Positions 7,458 through 17,171 are shown, numbered from the stretch's first letter. The stretch is DNA of 64,000 bases from Paenibacillus soyae (GCF_024623455.1 NZ_JANIPJ010000019.1:86864-150863); one strand, 5' to 3'. Notes: generated by a model from the sequence alone, not told the origin. Made by a program: numbers and translations.

Positions 7458-10400
7458 TTATTGCGAGAGCAGCTCCGCCTTCTCCAGAAGACGCATGATC
7501 ATAACCGCGCCCTCCGCTCGGGAAGCATTCGTCGTCGGACTAAGCGTCGACGCCGTCTTGCCGTTGATGATGCCGAGGTAGATCGCTTGCGCCATGCTCG
7601 TCTTGGCGTACGAGCCGATCTTGCCGCGGTCCGTGAAGCTTGCCAGGTAAGAGTCCTGCGAGCTCGGCAGACTGATCGACCTGCCTGCGAAGGCCCAAGC
7701 CCTCATCATCATGGTGGCCATATCCTGGCGCGTAATGTAGCTGTTCGGCTTGAAATTGCTGCTGTCCACGCCGTTTACGATCCCGGCTGAAGCCGCCGCT
7801 CCAATATAGGCGCCCATAGCTGTATTGGCGTTGACATCCTTGAACTTTGCCGCCTCCGCGCGGTTCCCGGTTAACCCGAGGCCTTTGGCGATGTAGCTTG
7901 CGAACTCCCCGCGGGTGATCGATTTATCCGGCTCGTACTGAGATGCGGTACGGCCTTCCACGATGTACTTGCGTGCCATCATCTGAACGATCGCATTCGC
8001 CCAGTGACTGGCCGTATCCGTGAAGCTGGATCCACCCTTCACCAGCGCGTAAGCGCTGTTTCCTTTGCGCTGGAACGTCGCTGTCGTCACCCCGTTAACC
8101 GTCTTAAACGTGGTTGGAACATAGGATAACGTGTTCGTCACCGGGTCGAGCCATACGACCGCCGTTTCTCTCGGATCGATGCTAGCCGATGTCGAGATCG
8201 TGCGGCTCACATATTCGCCGTAGTTTTTAATCTCCTGTCTGTTCGTGCCATTCACGACGTTCACTTCATAATGAATCGGTCCGGCAACCAACGTCGCCCT
8301 GGAGCTCACAAGCATGGTCGTAAGCGCCGACGTCTTGGAGGTCGAACCTCTCTCCATGCTGATCAGAACGTGATTCGTAATCGCAGACCCGCCTAGCGCT
8401 CTGGACAGCTCCGAATAGTTCACCGCGGTTAACGGCAATTCGTACGTAGCGTCGCCGTGCTTCACGGCGAAGATGGCGTTGCCTTGCTTCGCCGCGCTCT
8501 CGAGCGCGATCACCGGAATCGCGACGGTAGCTGCCCGTTCGGCTTCCGGCACCGTGAACACGATGCGAGGCTCCTTGAGACCAGCGCCTCTCGCCGTGCT
8601 GACCGCTGCAAGGAACTTATCGCTTTTCACCGTATAACGGTTAACCGCTGTACCTGTCGACGTCGTATCGGAGGACATCGTCGCTCCGGTTGTTTTGATC
8701 CCCACACCGCCCTCTGCCGATTCGAAATCGCCCGTCAGCCCATCCAGAACGGTGGTTTGATTCAGTGCCGTCATCGAGGTGAACGTCGTTGCAAGCTGGC
8801 CGCTGGCCGAGCGGATGCCATCCGTCGCGTTCAGATAGGTCACGTCGACCTGCTCCCCAACATTCACGATGGGGTTTAACGTGAGCACGACGGTGCTGCC
8901 GACGACCTGCACGTTTGTTACCAGCCGGATCGAGCCCTGCACGCGAACCAGGTAGCTGCTCGCAGTCGGTACATAAGTTGTATTTAATGGCGAATTATAA
9001 GTAAGAGTTAGGGCTGTGCCCTTCACAACCGTGCTCTGAAGCGCCAAGCTTCCGCCCGTCCCCGTTCCGCTATTGGCGGAAATCTGCGTGAAGGACGCCG
9101 CGGCATTACCGCTGTAGTCCATCAGGGTATTCGGAACCGAGACATACGACACCAGGATGGATTGGCCGCTCGATACACTCGAGTTGAGCGTAAGGATAAC
9201 CGTGTCGCCCGAGAGCGTAACGCCGCTCACCGCGCGAGTCTGTCCGTCTGCAGTGATCGAATATTGATAAGCGTTCGGAGTCGAGGTTGGGATCAGCGTC
9301 TCGTTGTACTTGATCGTCACCACGCTGCCGACTGCCGTAATGTACTGCACGTTTGGCGCGCCAATGTCTCCCGTACCGCCGCTACCGCTCGTGACGCTAT
9401 AGCTGCTGAATGCCGACACGGCGTTGCCCGACGTCCCATATAGCGGGTAGCTGCTCGGGCTATAGGTAACACGTACGGACTGGCCGCTCGGAATCGTGCC
9501 GCTCAGCGATAATTGAATCGTGCTGCCGCTATGCCAGATCGCCGTCGTATTGTAGTTCGTCCCGCCGACTTGTACAGTGAACTGCGTGTACGCATAGGCG
9601 CTTGGCGACATCAGCGATTCGCTGAAATTCAGCACGACCGTGTTGCCGGAGGACGAACCGCTGGACACGACGGGATTCGTGCTGGTGAACCCGTTCGAGA
9701 TCTCGATCTTCGAGAGGCTTGCAGCTTCGTTGCCCGTCAAGTCCTGAACCAATCCCGTGCTCGGCCTGGTATAAGAAAGCTCTACTTTCTGGTTGTAGCC
9801 GACCGAGCCGGACAACGTGAGCAGCACCATGTTGCCCTCGACCTTAACGGACGTTACGTTGCGCGGAGCGCCTGCCACCGTCACATAATAGCTTGCCGGA
9901 GACGGCGTCAAGGCGCTATTCAGCGGCTCGTTATAAATAAGTCGGATGATGGAGCCGCTAACCTCCGATTTCGATACGGTCGGAGCCGTAGTGTCCCCGC
10001 CTTTGGTCAGGAATGACCACTGATACTGATTCTGGATGCCGATGAACGCATTGCCGACCAGGTCGGTAATCGCTCCTTCATCGATCGTGATGTGGTAGTT
10101 CGCGTCCCTCGTCAGCGTCGTGTCCGGTTTAATGATGATTCGTCTGCTGTTGGTCGGATCGACGGTGTATGTACCCACCGCCCCGCTGCCGAAGGAAGTT
10201 GTCGGGTTGATCAGAATCCTTTTGGTAGGATCCGTCCCCTTCATAACCGGTTTATCGAACGTCGCGATAAACTCCGTGCTGGTCGTTACGTCCACCGCGG
10301 TGGATCCGCTGGCCGGACTTACGCTGACAAGCATCGGACGCACGCCGTCTTGCGTAATCGTAAACTCCCAATCAGACGTGCCGGTTAAGCCTGTAAAGAA

Positions 10401-11888
10401 ATTCCCCTTGCCGTCATGGATCGCGCGATTCCCCATCGTCACGTAATACTTCGTATTGCTCAGGAACGGCTTCTCGGGATCGGAGGAAGAGATACGACCG
10501 GTCGCGTTAATCGTTAGCTGGGTCGTTCCTCCGCCTGTCACCCGGGCCGATGTGATCGGGATGGAGCGGAACAGCCCGTTGCCGACCGATTGCCGAATCT
10601 CGATATTCCCGCTGTAAGGATACACCGGTTCGTTGAACGTCAACACCAGATTCGTATTCGCGTTGGCCGAAGTGCCATATCTAGCCGGCGAATGGCCTGT
10701 CACGCTTGGCGGCGAGTTATCATCCCCATAGCCCGTCGTGAAGTTCCAGATCGTAGCCGCCGTTATGCCGTAGAACCACTGGCTGGCATTGTTCAGCTGG
10801 GAGAAAGCGCCCGGCTCGATATACACATAATAAGCCGTATTGGCCGTTAAATTCGCGGACGGATTAATCGTAACGGTGTCCGTCGCATTATTGACGATAA
10901 TAGTTGCATGGTTGGCTTGTTCGGAGTACACGGCGACATTGTCGCTGACGCGGCGAATTTCGACCAGCTTGCCTCCGTTCGCCTGTACATCCTGGTCAAA
11001 CACGATACGCAGATCTGATTCGATCGGCACCAGATTCGCGTTATCCGCCGGATAGAACGGACTACCCGATGCTAGGTTGACCGGAGCAGCCGCCGTCGTA
11101 AACGTCCAGGATACGCCATTAAATGCATTGCCGGACGCATCCTCGAAGTTGCTGCCTGTGATCCTGACCGTATAGGTTGTAAGAGGCAATAAAGCGCCCT
11201 CAGGCGTTATGGTAATCCATTCCGAGCCGCTGCCCGTCAGACTGGACGATGTGACCGGAATGTGCCGGGTATCGTCCGTCGACTCCAGCGTTATGTATCC
11301 GCTCGACGCATAGACGTCTTCGCTGAATTCAATCGTAATCGGGCTCGTGATTGAATACGGACCTGGCCCGCTCGGGGAGTAGGAATTCGGCCTTGCAAGC
11401 GTTGGCCGAATGGCGTCCTCCGCTTCGACCGTTCGGAAATTCCATCTGGTGGCGCTCTGAATTCCCGCGTATGGCGCGTTATTGGACACATTCAGGAAAG
11501 CTCCCGCATCCACAAGCACGTAATACTCCGTATTCAGGGCAAACTTATTGGAGGTTAAGGATAGAGCAGGATTGATAATAGCTTCGCGTTGACCGCTGAT
11601 GGTCACTTTGCCGGAGCCCATGCCGATCGACTCGACCAGCACATTGTCCGTGGAACGATAGATGTCGATTGATGCCGTCGAAGCTCCCAGCTTCACGTTC
11701 TCGTCGAACAGGATCCGAAGATCCGTCCCGAGCGGCACGCTCGTCAGATTATCGGCTGGATAGAAGCTTTGGGCGACGGGTCCTCCTATAGCCGCTTCCG
11801 CGATCTTTGGAGCGGACCAGCCTGGCAGGCCAAGCTGCAGGAGCATCGCGACGGCCAGTAACAAGGACAGCTTGCGGGTACGATTCAT
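7458..11888 (-). CDS. Giant SLH-domain surface protein with repeated Ig-like domains
   Basis: About 1476 residues. A signal peptide (RKLSLLLAVAMLLQLGL... AEA) is followed by about five Big_5/SbsA-type Ig-like repeats, each with FYPADN or VSPASG openings and TTYTVRI/TKYYVTMG-type strands. Then come about five SwmB-like repeats (pattern VVLTLSGSV..GQSV.VSY) and a unique domain. Three SLH domains end the protein (FTDTASHWANAIVQM, FKDVNANTAMGAYIG, FTDRGKIGSYAKTSM), which should tether it to pyruvylated wall polymer. It is probably an S-layer accessory or outer-surface protein. An in-frame TTG at 11906 lies inside the Shine-Dalgarno, so ATG 11888 with GAGGAG 9 nt upstream is chosen. Confidence 0.9.
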   Translation of the reverse strand: MNRTRKLSLLLAVAMLLQLGLPGWSAPKIAEAAIGGPVAQSFYPADNLTSVPLGTDLRILFDENVKLGASTASIDIYRSTDNVLVESIGMGSGKVTISGQREAIINPALSLTSNKFALNTEYYVLVDAGAFLNVSNNAPYAGIQSATRWNFRTVEAEDAIRPTLARPNSYSPSGPGPYSITSPITIEFSEDVYASSGYITLESTDDTRHIPVTSSSLTGSGSEWITITPEGALLPLTTYTVRITGSNFEDASGNAFNGVSWTFTTAAAPVNLASGSPFYPADNANLVPIESDLRIVFDQDVQANGGKLVEIRRVSDNVAVYSEQANHATIIVNNATDTVTINPSANLTANTAYYVYIEPGAFSQLNNASQWFYGITAATIWNFTTGYGDDNSPPSVTGHSPARYGTSANANTNLVLTFNEPVYPYSGNIEIRQSVGNGLFRSIPITSARVTGGGTTQLTINATGRISSSDPEKPFLSNTKYYVTMGNRAIHDGKGNFFTGLTGTSDWEFTITQDGVRPMLVSVSPASGSTAVDVTTSTEFIATFDKPVMKGTDPTKRILINPTTSFGSGAVGTYTVDPTNSRRIIIKPDTTLTRDANYHITIDEGAITDLVGNAFIGIQNQYQWSFLTKGGDTTAPTVSKSEVSGSIIRLIYNEPLNSALTPSPASYYVTVAGAPRNVTSVKVEGNMVLLTLSGSVGYNQKVELSYTRPSTGLVQDLTGNEAASLSKIEISNGFTSTNPVVSSGSSSGNTVVLNFSESLMSPSAYAYTQFTVQVGGTNYNTTAIWHSGSTIQLSLSGTIPSGQSVRVTYSPSSYPLYGTSGNAVSAFSSYSVTSGSGGTGDIGAPNVQYITAVGSVVTIKYNETLIPTSTPNAYQYSITADGQTRAVSGVTLSGDTVILTLNSSVSSGQSILVSYVSVPNTLMDYSGNAAASFTQISANSGTGTGGSLALQSTVVKGTALTLTYNSPLNTTYVPTASSYLVRVQGSIRLVTNVQVVGSTVVLTLNPIVNVGEQVDVTYLNATDGIRSASGQLATTFTSMTALNQTTVLDGLTGDFESAEGGVGIKTTGATMSSDTTSTGTAVNRYTVKSDKFLAAVSTARGAGLKEPRIVFTVPEAERAATVAIPVIALESAAKQGNAIFAVKHGDATYELPLTAVNYSELSRALGGSAITNHVLISMERGSTSKTSALTTMLVSSRATLVAGPIHYEVNVVNGTNRQEIKNYGEYVSRTISTSASIDPRETAVVWLDPVTNTLSYVPTTFKTVNGVTTATFQRKGNSAYALVKGGSSFTDTASHWANAIVQMMARKYIVEGRTASQYEPDKSITRGEFASYIAKGLGLTGNRAEAAKFKDVNANTAMGAYIGAAASAGIVNGVDSSNFKPNSYITRQDMATMMMRAWAFAGRSISLPSSQDSYLASFTDRGKIGSYAKTSMAQAIYLGIINGKTASTLSPTTNASRAEGAVMIMRLLEKAELLSQ

Positions 11889-12013
11889 TTCATGTTCACT
11901 CCTCAAAATTTAACACTCGTACCATATTTGTCGGCTTAAAGTGAAGGAAAATTTAGGGCAAGTGGTTTATTGATCCGTTTTATGTCATTAGACCCATGGA
12001 AGACATGCCAAAA

Positions 12014-12057
12014 AACGCCGCTTCACCCTCTTGTACCAAGACGGATGAAACGGCGTT
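12014..12057 (-). terminator. metK terminator
   Basis: Arms AACGCCG (12014-12020) and CGGCGTT (12051-12057) with extended inner pairing; TTTTTT follows on the minus strand. Confidence 0.88.
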
Positions 12058-12090
12058 GCGGTTGCGCTGAGTACAGCGCCAATTATTGGA

Positions 12091-13293
12091 TTACAGGCCA
12101 GCGCCGGTTTTCAGCAGCTCGGCTTTGTCTACGCGCTCCCAAGGGAGATCGATGTCGGTACGGCCGAAGTGGCCGTATGCCGCTGTCTTCGCGTAGATCG
12201 GACGGCGAAGGTCCAGCATCTTGATGATGCCCGCAGGGCGTAGGTCGAAGTTCTCCGTAATCAGCTCAACGAGCTTCTCTTCGGATACTTTGCCCGTGCC
12301 GTAAGTGTCGACATTGATGGAAACTGGCTTCGCTACGCCGATCGCGTAAGCAAGCTGAATTTCGCATTTGTCGGCAAGGCCTGCCGCAACGATGTTCTTC
12401 GCCACGTAACGAGCCGCGTAAGCCGCGGAACGGTCAACCTTCGTTGGATCCTTGCCGGAGAACGCGCCGCCGCCATGGCGAGCGTAGCCGCCGTAAGTAT
12501 CGACGATGATTTTGCGGCCAGTCAGACCGGCATCGCCTTGAGGACCACCGATAACGAAACGGCCAGTCGGGTTGATGAAATATTTGGTTTCGGAATCCAG
12601 CCACTCTTCAGGAACAACAGGCTTGATTACATGCTCCATGACGTCGCGTTGGATTTGCTCCAGCGTAATTTCTTCTGCATGCTGCGTGGAAACGACGATC
12701 GTGTCGACGCGTACCGGCTTGCCGTCCACGTATTCGATCGTTACTTGCGTCTTACCATCCGGACGGAGGTAACCGAGCGTATCGTTCTTACGCACTTCGG
12801 ACAAGCGGCGAGCGATGCGGTGCGACAGGGCGATTGGCAGAGGCATAAGCTCCGGCGTCTCGTTCGTCGCGAAACCGAACATCAGGCCTTGGTCGCCTGC
12901 GCCGATGTCTTCGTTCTCTTGCTTCATGTCTTTGCCGTCGCGCGTCTCAAGCGCTGCGTTAACGCCTTGCGCGATATCCGCGGATTGCTCGTTCAGGGAT
13001 GTCAGAACGGCGCAAGTGCTGTGGTCGAAGCCGAACTTCGCGCGCGTGTAGCCGATTTCCTTGATCGTGCGGCGGGCAATGGAAGAAATATCGATGAAAT
13101 CCGCGCGGCTGCTGATTTCGCCAATAACAAGCACAAGGCCCGTTGCTACCGAAACTTCGCACGCTACGCGCGCATTAGGGTCTGCTTCCAGGAATGCGTC
13201 CAGTACGGCGTCCGAGATCTGGTCGCAGATCTTATCCGGATGTCCTTCCGTTACTGATTCCGATGTGAATAAGTGGCGTCCTTTTACCGACAT
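12091..13293 (-). CDS. metK: S-adenosylmethionine synthetase
   Basis: MetK makes S-adenosylmethionine from methionine and ATP in the cytoplasm. The 400-residue length is normal. Visible signatures: GHPDKICDQISDAVLD near the N-terminus (ATP and Mg sites), the GAGDQGLMFG hexapeptide region, and GGGAFSGKDPTKVDRSAAY (P-loop-like, K+ and phosphate binding). ATG at 13293 has AGGAGG 9 nt upstream; the in-frame TTG at 13302 lies within the spacer and is unlikely. It is monocistronic with its own promoter at 13406-13434 and an attenuator-like leader. Confidence 0.97.
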   Translation of the reverse strand: MSVKGRHLFTSESVTEGHPDKICDQISDAVLDAFLEADPNARVACEVSVATGLVLVIGEISSRADFIDISSIARRTIKEIGYTRAKFGFDHSTCAVLTSLNEQSADIAQGVNAALETRDGKDMKQENEDIGAGDQGLMFGFATNETPELMPLPIALSHRIARRLSEVRKNDTLGYLRPDGKTQVTIEYVDGKPVRVDTIVVSTQHAEEITLEQIQRDVMEHVIKPVVPEEWLDSETKYFINPTGRFVIGGPQGDAGLTGRKIIVDTYGGYARHGGGAFSGKDPTKVDRSAAYAARYVAKNIVAAGLADKCEIQLAYAIGVAKPVSINVDTYGTGKVSEEKLVELITENFDLRPAGIIKMLDLRRPIYAKTAAYGHFGRTDIDLPWERVDKAELLKTGAGL

Positions 13294-13302
13294 TCGTATC
13301 AA

Positions 13303-13388
13303 CCTCCTACAACCTTAGTATTGAATAAGTGCGTTGGTTCTACACAAAAAACGAACCTTTTCCGCGAAGGAAAAGGTTGTCACACAAC
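13303..13388 (-). promoter_or_regulatory. metK leader: terminator hairpin with competing pairings
   Basis: On the minus strand, AACCTTTTCC pairs with GGAAAAGGTT (13378-13354) and is followed by CGTTTTTTG, an intrinsic terminator inside the leader. The overlapping ACAACCTT (13380-13373) is also complementary to AAGGTTGT (13316-13309), which abuts the AGGAGG Shine-Dalgarno at 13308-13303. A third option is GTTGT/ACAAC at 13388-13376. These structures exclude one another, as in attenuators. Only about 20 nt lie between promoter and terminator, too few for a SAM-I aptamer. Confidence 0.65.
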
Positions 13389-13405
13389 TCTTCTTCTAAA
13401 AAGTT

Positions 13406-13434
13406 ATAATACCGAAAATGTCGCATAGTGTCAA
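13406..13434 (-). promoter_or_regulatory. metK sigma-A promoter
   Basis: Minus strand TTGACA (13434-13429), a 17-nt spacer, and TATTAT (13411-13406). The -35 is a perfect match and the spacing is optimal. Confidence 0.85.
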
Positions 13435-13452
13435 TGGACGCCACACGGTTGT

Positions 13453-13734
13453 TTAGAGCGTGAAACCCCCACCCAGCACGGATTCCGCCTGAGCGATCAG
13501 ACGCTTCGTAATCTCGCCGCCGACCGAGCCCGCTTGACGTGTCGAAATCTCAGACCAATGCACACGGCCTGCTCCGCCGCTTGGCGCCGCGCCAAGCTCT
13601 CCGGCGAATTCCGTATCCTCCGATCCGGTTGCGAAGCTTGGCTGCATCAAACCAAATTCCGCCGCAATTTCATACTTCATTTGATCCAGGGCAGCTTTAC
13701 AAGTAGGCACAACCACTTTATTCGAACGACTCAT
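13453..13734 (-). CDS. Alpha/beta-type small acid-soluble spore protein
   Basis: A 93-residue SASP that coats and protects spore DNA. Hallmarks: the GPR protease site (DTEFAGELG), LDQMKYEIAAEFG, and the conserved GEITKRLIAQAE near the C-terminus. It has an insertion of Gly/Ala-rich residues compared with typical 65-75 residue SASPs. ATG at 13734 with CGGAGGTG 8 nt upstream is the start; the longer frame upstream has no support. Expression in the forespore under sigma-G is expected from the family, but I see no convincing sigma-G site. Confidence 0.93.
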   Translation of the reverse strand: MSRSNKVVVPTCKAALDQMKYEIAAEFGLMQPSFATGSEDTEFAGELGAAPSGGAGRVHWSEISTRQAGSVGGEITKRLIAQAESVLGGGFTL

Positions 13735-13875
13735 GTTGAGACACCTCCGGGATATGATGATTACATCCCTATTGTGTATCCTCATCGCCTCGCTCAAGCG
13801 TGCTTTCTGTTGTCATTCCGAGCAAAAAGTAGCACCTTTCCCACCTGCCGTAGATCGCTGCCAATTAAGGTAAAA

Positions 13876-13922
13876 CAAAGCAAGCTGCCACAGCCAGGTA
13901 AGGCATGCAGCAGCTTGCTTTG
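13876..13922 (-). terminator. Terminator of the small secreted protein gene
   Basis: A 13-bp perfect stem CAAAGCAAGCTGC (13876-13888) / GCAGCTTGCTTTG (13910-13922) with a 21-nt loop; TTTTACC follows on the minus strand. Confidence 0.85.
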
Positions 13923-13932
13923 AAAAGAATCA

Positions 13933-14454
13933 TTATTTGATGGTATAAGTGCCTCTCACCATCAGGGTGAGCGGAACGGTTTCGTCCGGATGGCCCTTGA
14001 TGCCGCGACCGTCGCGAGGGAACCAGATCAAATGGTTGGTCGGCACGTCCTTGCCGCTCTTGATGTCGATACCACCCGTCAAGTCGGAGATGCCGTTCGA
14101 ATCGGAGCTGTACGCGACCGCCTTGCCCACTCGCACGACTGCCTCTCCGCCGGCCGACACCATCAGCGTCTTGCCGACAGGCAGCTCCACGATCTCCAGC
14201 GCCGAAGCCTCGGTACCACCGGATCCCGTCGATCCCCCCGTACTGCCGCCGGTCGAGCCGCCAGGTGCCGTTACTCCACCGCTCAGCTTCGCGATCTGCT
14301 CATCGACGTAGCTCTTCGTCACAACAGGATCCTCTATCGTACCAGGCGTAATCGCCGAATCTGCCTCAAGCGGCTGCGCCATTGTCATGCCCACCCACAC
14401 GCCAGCCGTCACGATCACAGCCGCGCCAAGAACCTTTAGTGCTTTTTGTTTCAA
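13933..14454 (-). CDS. Small secreted protein of unknown function
   Basis: 173 residues starting with TTG (14454), GGAG 9 nt upstream. Residues 1-32 look like a signal peptide or uncleaved anchor (VLGAAVIVTAGVWVGMTMA). A short helical piece follows (VTKSYVDEQIAKL), then a flexible Gly/Ser/Thr linker (PGGSTGGSTGGSTGSGG), then a beta-rich C-terminal domain of about 85 residues (LPVGKTLMVSAGGEAVVRVG, NHLIWFPRDGRGI). The layout suggests a helix for oligomerisation and an exposed beta domain. I do not recognise it. Same strand as the 827-residue protein upstream, 67 bp apart. Confidence 0.75.
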   Translation of the reverse strand: MKQKALKVLGAAVIVTAGVWVGMTMAQPLEADSAITPGTIEDPVVTKSYVDEQIAKLSGGVTAPGGSTGGSTGGSTGSGGTEASALEIVELPVGKTLMVSAGGEAVVRVGKAVAYSSDSNGISDLTGGIDIKSGKDVPTNHLIWFPRDGRGIKGHPDETVPLTLMVRGTYTIK

Positions 14455-14521
14455 TGCAGTGCTCTCCTCTCTAGTATCCTATTAGATAGGATACTAGATT
14501 TGAGGGAGGATGTGTAGTCAT

Positions 14522-17005
14522 TTACTTATCTTCTAATGGGCGATCGGCATAAAACCATTTCACTTCTCTTGAAGCAAGTAACATTTTATTAGTACCAAAA
14601 GCAACGTATATATTTACTTTATAAGTCTGGAAGCTGTTGATCTTTGTCATCATCTTATCGTCTGCATAGAATATCGGCAACCTAATGTCAGCACCTTCAG
14701 AAAGATTTCCGTCTCCTGTCGCTCCGAGTGTAAATTCTTTCGAATATGTCGCTTTAGCTGAACCTTGATCTACAAATTCCACTAATACCTTTTGATCTTT
14801 TGGAACAAACTGATAACTAGTATCCTTAGCTAAGCTATACTTAAGGTTTAATTTTATTCCTTTATAGAGAAAATCATTTTCTATCTCTATATCAGAATTA
14901 ATCTCGGTTATGTCTAATGTATAACCACCAAATTCTATACCCTGCATCTTATCGTCTAATACTTGTGTCTGTGTTTTCATATTATACGCTACAGGACTCA
15001 CCAGCAGCTGATCCGTTTGTTCTCCAGTTCCTATTGGTAAGGCCTGACCTACATACATCTTGTAATTTGCTGCGTTAAATCCCGTTGGAAGCAAGCCATA
15101 TGCCGCGTACAATACTTTGCCATTCGGTAAAACCTTGTCTGCAATAGCAGTGAATGTAACAGGAACCAGGATACCCTCTGAATCCTCTAAATACCCACCG
15201 AGTTGAGTTACATTTGATGTACGAATTTCTTTATTCACCAAATCGAATTCACCGTAGAAATAAGTATTACCTTGTGTCTCACTGATACTGGCTTTTTTTA
15301 CATGTATACTTGCTCTTCTACCTACATTATCAACCACATATGGAGATGATACAGATTGACCAACTGTTTCAGGGAGCCGTCCTTTATACTGATACAGTTT
15401 TTTACTTTGGTCGGTTAATTTCTGTGTTAATACAAAGGCAACATCATTAATTTGAGCGGTGTATGGAATTTTAGTATAAACTGCTATTTGGTGCTTCGAC
15501 TTAGGAGCTAAATTTATTGAATTGTCTAGCGAAACTTCACTTGTTGTTGTCTCAACTTGCACTCCATCTGCCAGGTAATAACCCGACAATGATGGGATTT
15601 TAATGGCTTTGTCGGTATTGTTGGTAATGGATAATTGCGCAACTAGGATATCATCCGTGTCATCAGGTATCCGGTTAACTGAAATAAGATCTACTTGATA
15701 ATCTTTTGTACGATATATATTATCCGTATTGTCTGGAAGATCAGCACTACTAAGCGCATACAATCCGATAATATTACTATTCTTTCCTTCCGAGTCGCTT
15801 TGTTTCATAACCAACTTACTTTTATTTAAATCTAAATCATTTGGTACATATCCCTTGAGTTGAAGCTCAGATTCGATATTCGGTAACAACTTAGTTGTTT
15901 CCTCTTTAATGTATTCTAATGGATACTGTGTTCCATTAGCTGTTTCAATAAGAAATTGATAATTTGATGTATCTACGGACTTACTACCTATGTTTTTAAG
16001 TTGAAAAGCAATGACGGCTTCTTGTCGGTTATCACTGCTTGTCAAATCAGAACTAACTACAAGAGTCTCAACGTTTTGTTCATTAATTACTACAGTTTGA
16101 GACTTATCGACAGCAGTTGGTTTTGTTGCAGTTAAATTCGGTACCGTAAACACCCCAAGTGGAATATCCAATTTACTTGTCTCATCAGCAACTGCCGGAA
16201 CTAAAGTCAATCCTTTCGTAATCGCTGAGTTAGGCACAGTTACGTTTAAGAATATAATCACTTTACCTTTTGAAGCTAAGTTTGTTTGTAGTGAGGATGC
16301 CGACGCTTTATAAACAGACCAATCGGATGTCTGGACATAGAAACTGAGTTTACTAAGATCAACGGCTTTTGCACTTGTGTTATTGATTTCAAAACGAAGA
16401 GTTGCATTCGTATTCACTTGGTCCTTAGTTGCAACATAAGACTTCAATGTTCCACTCAAAATGGAGTTGCTTAGTAAAAATGAACCTGCTTTATTTACAT
16501 CTGTAGCTCCGGTCATTGTTGCTGGAGTTGTGATCGAACCCAATAAACGCTCATAATTCGCAACGTTAAAATCCCACTTCACAATGTCATACTTTATATC
16601 ACTTATTTTTGTTTGTGTATCTACATAAGCATAATAGGTTAAATACGAAGTGGAGCCAGGTACTACCGTTCCTTTATTTTTATCCGATTCTAATAACTTA
16701 ATCTTGTAGTTTTTACCCGATTTATTTTTAACTCGAACCCAATAATCGAGCAAATCGATGGGACTTGTTCCCGAGTTTTTGATGGCTACTGTAAAGGCCA
16801 AAAGCTTTCCTTCTTCTTGAACTAATATCTGAGCATCTCTAATAGTTAAGTATACATTCTGCTCAAGCTTCACTTGCTGCTTGGCTAATGTTTCTTGAAC
16901 ACTTGCTGCCTCAATAATTAAAGAATTCGAAATCGGGACCGCAGTAATAAACATTGCTGATGTTATCCCCGTTATCGCTACTTTTTTCCACAACTTGCTG
17001 TTCAC
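14522..17005 (-). CDS. AT-rich secreted protein with repeated Ig-like modules, unknown function
   Basis: 827 residues from a GTG start (17005) with AAGGGGG 7 nt upstream. An N-terminal signal peptide (KVAITGITSAMFITAVPI) is followed by at least four similar beta-sandwich modules, marked by KNSGTSPIDLLDYWVRVKN, EINNTSAKAVDLSKLSFYV, LKNIGSKSVDTSNYQFLIE and ITNNTDKAIKIPSLSGYYL. These resemble Ig-like/DUF4352-type modules of surface proteins. No SLH, LPxTG or other anchor is visible, so it may be released or held by a partner. Its base composition and codon use are clearly more AT-rich than the neighbours, which may reflect acquisition. Function unknown. Confidence 0.8.
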   Translation of the reverse strand: MNSKLWKKVAITGITSAMFITAVPISNSLIIEAASVQETLAKQQVKLEQNVYLTIRDAQILVQEEGKLLAFTVAIKNSGTSPIDLLDYWVRVKNKSGKNYKIKLLESDKNKGTVVPGSTSYLTYYAYVDTQTKISDIKYDIVKWDFNVANYERLLGSITTPATMTGATDVNKAGSFLLSNSILSGTLKSYVATKDQVNTNATLRFEINNTSAKAVDLSKLSFYVQTSDWSVYKASASSLQTNLASKGKVIIFLNVTVPNSAITKGLTLVPAVADETSKLDIPLGVFTVPNLTATKPTAVDKSQTVVINEQNVETLVVSSDLTSSDNRQEAVIAFQLKNIGSKSVDTSNYQFLIETANGTQYPLEYIKEETTKLLPNIESELQLKGYVPNDLDLNKSKLVMKQSDSEGKNSNIIGLYALSSADLPDNTDNIYRTKDYQVDLISVNRIPDDTDDILVAQLSITNNTDKAIKIPSLSGYYLADGVQVETTTSEVSLDNSINLAPKSKHQIAVYTKIPYTAQINDVAFVLTQKLTDQSKKLYQYKGRLPETVGQSVSSPYVVDNVGRRASIHVKKASISETQGNTYFYGEFDLVNKEIRTSNVTQLGGYLEDSEGILVPVTFTAIADKVLPNGKVLYAAYGLLPTGFNAANYKMYVGQALPIGTGEQTDQLLVSPVAYNMKTQTQVLDDKMQGIEFGGYTLDITEINSDIEIENDFLYKGIKLNLKYSLAKDTSYQFVPKDQKVLVEFVDQGSAKATYSKEFTLGATGDGNLSEGADIRLPIFYADDKMMTKINSFQTYKVNIYVAFGTNKMLLASREVKWFYADRPLEDK

Positions 17006-17150
17006 ACCATTACCCCCTTCACCATATATAACCTTAAACGTTTTTAAACTACTTTTTGTTTCTTAAATGCAAGAAATTTATTGATCTCTTTCGTTCGATT
17101 TCAATATGTATAATAAATCAACATTATGAACACCATATGAATAAAAAAAA

Positions 17151-17171
17151 GAACCCGGAAAACCCGGGTTC
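17151..17171 (-). terminator. S-layer gene terminator
   Basis: Stem GAACCCGG/CCGGGTTC with a 5-nt loop; a run of eight T follows on the minus strand and CTTTTT on the plus strand, so it may work both ways. Confidence 0.92.

Noticed and set aside
13303..13440. SAM-I riboswitch before metK
   Set aside because: Only about 20 nt separate promoter and terminator; the S-box core is absent.
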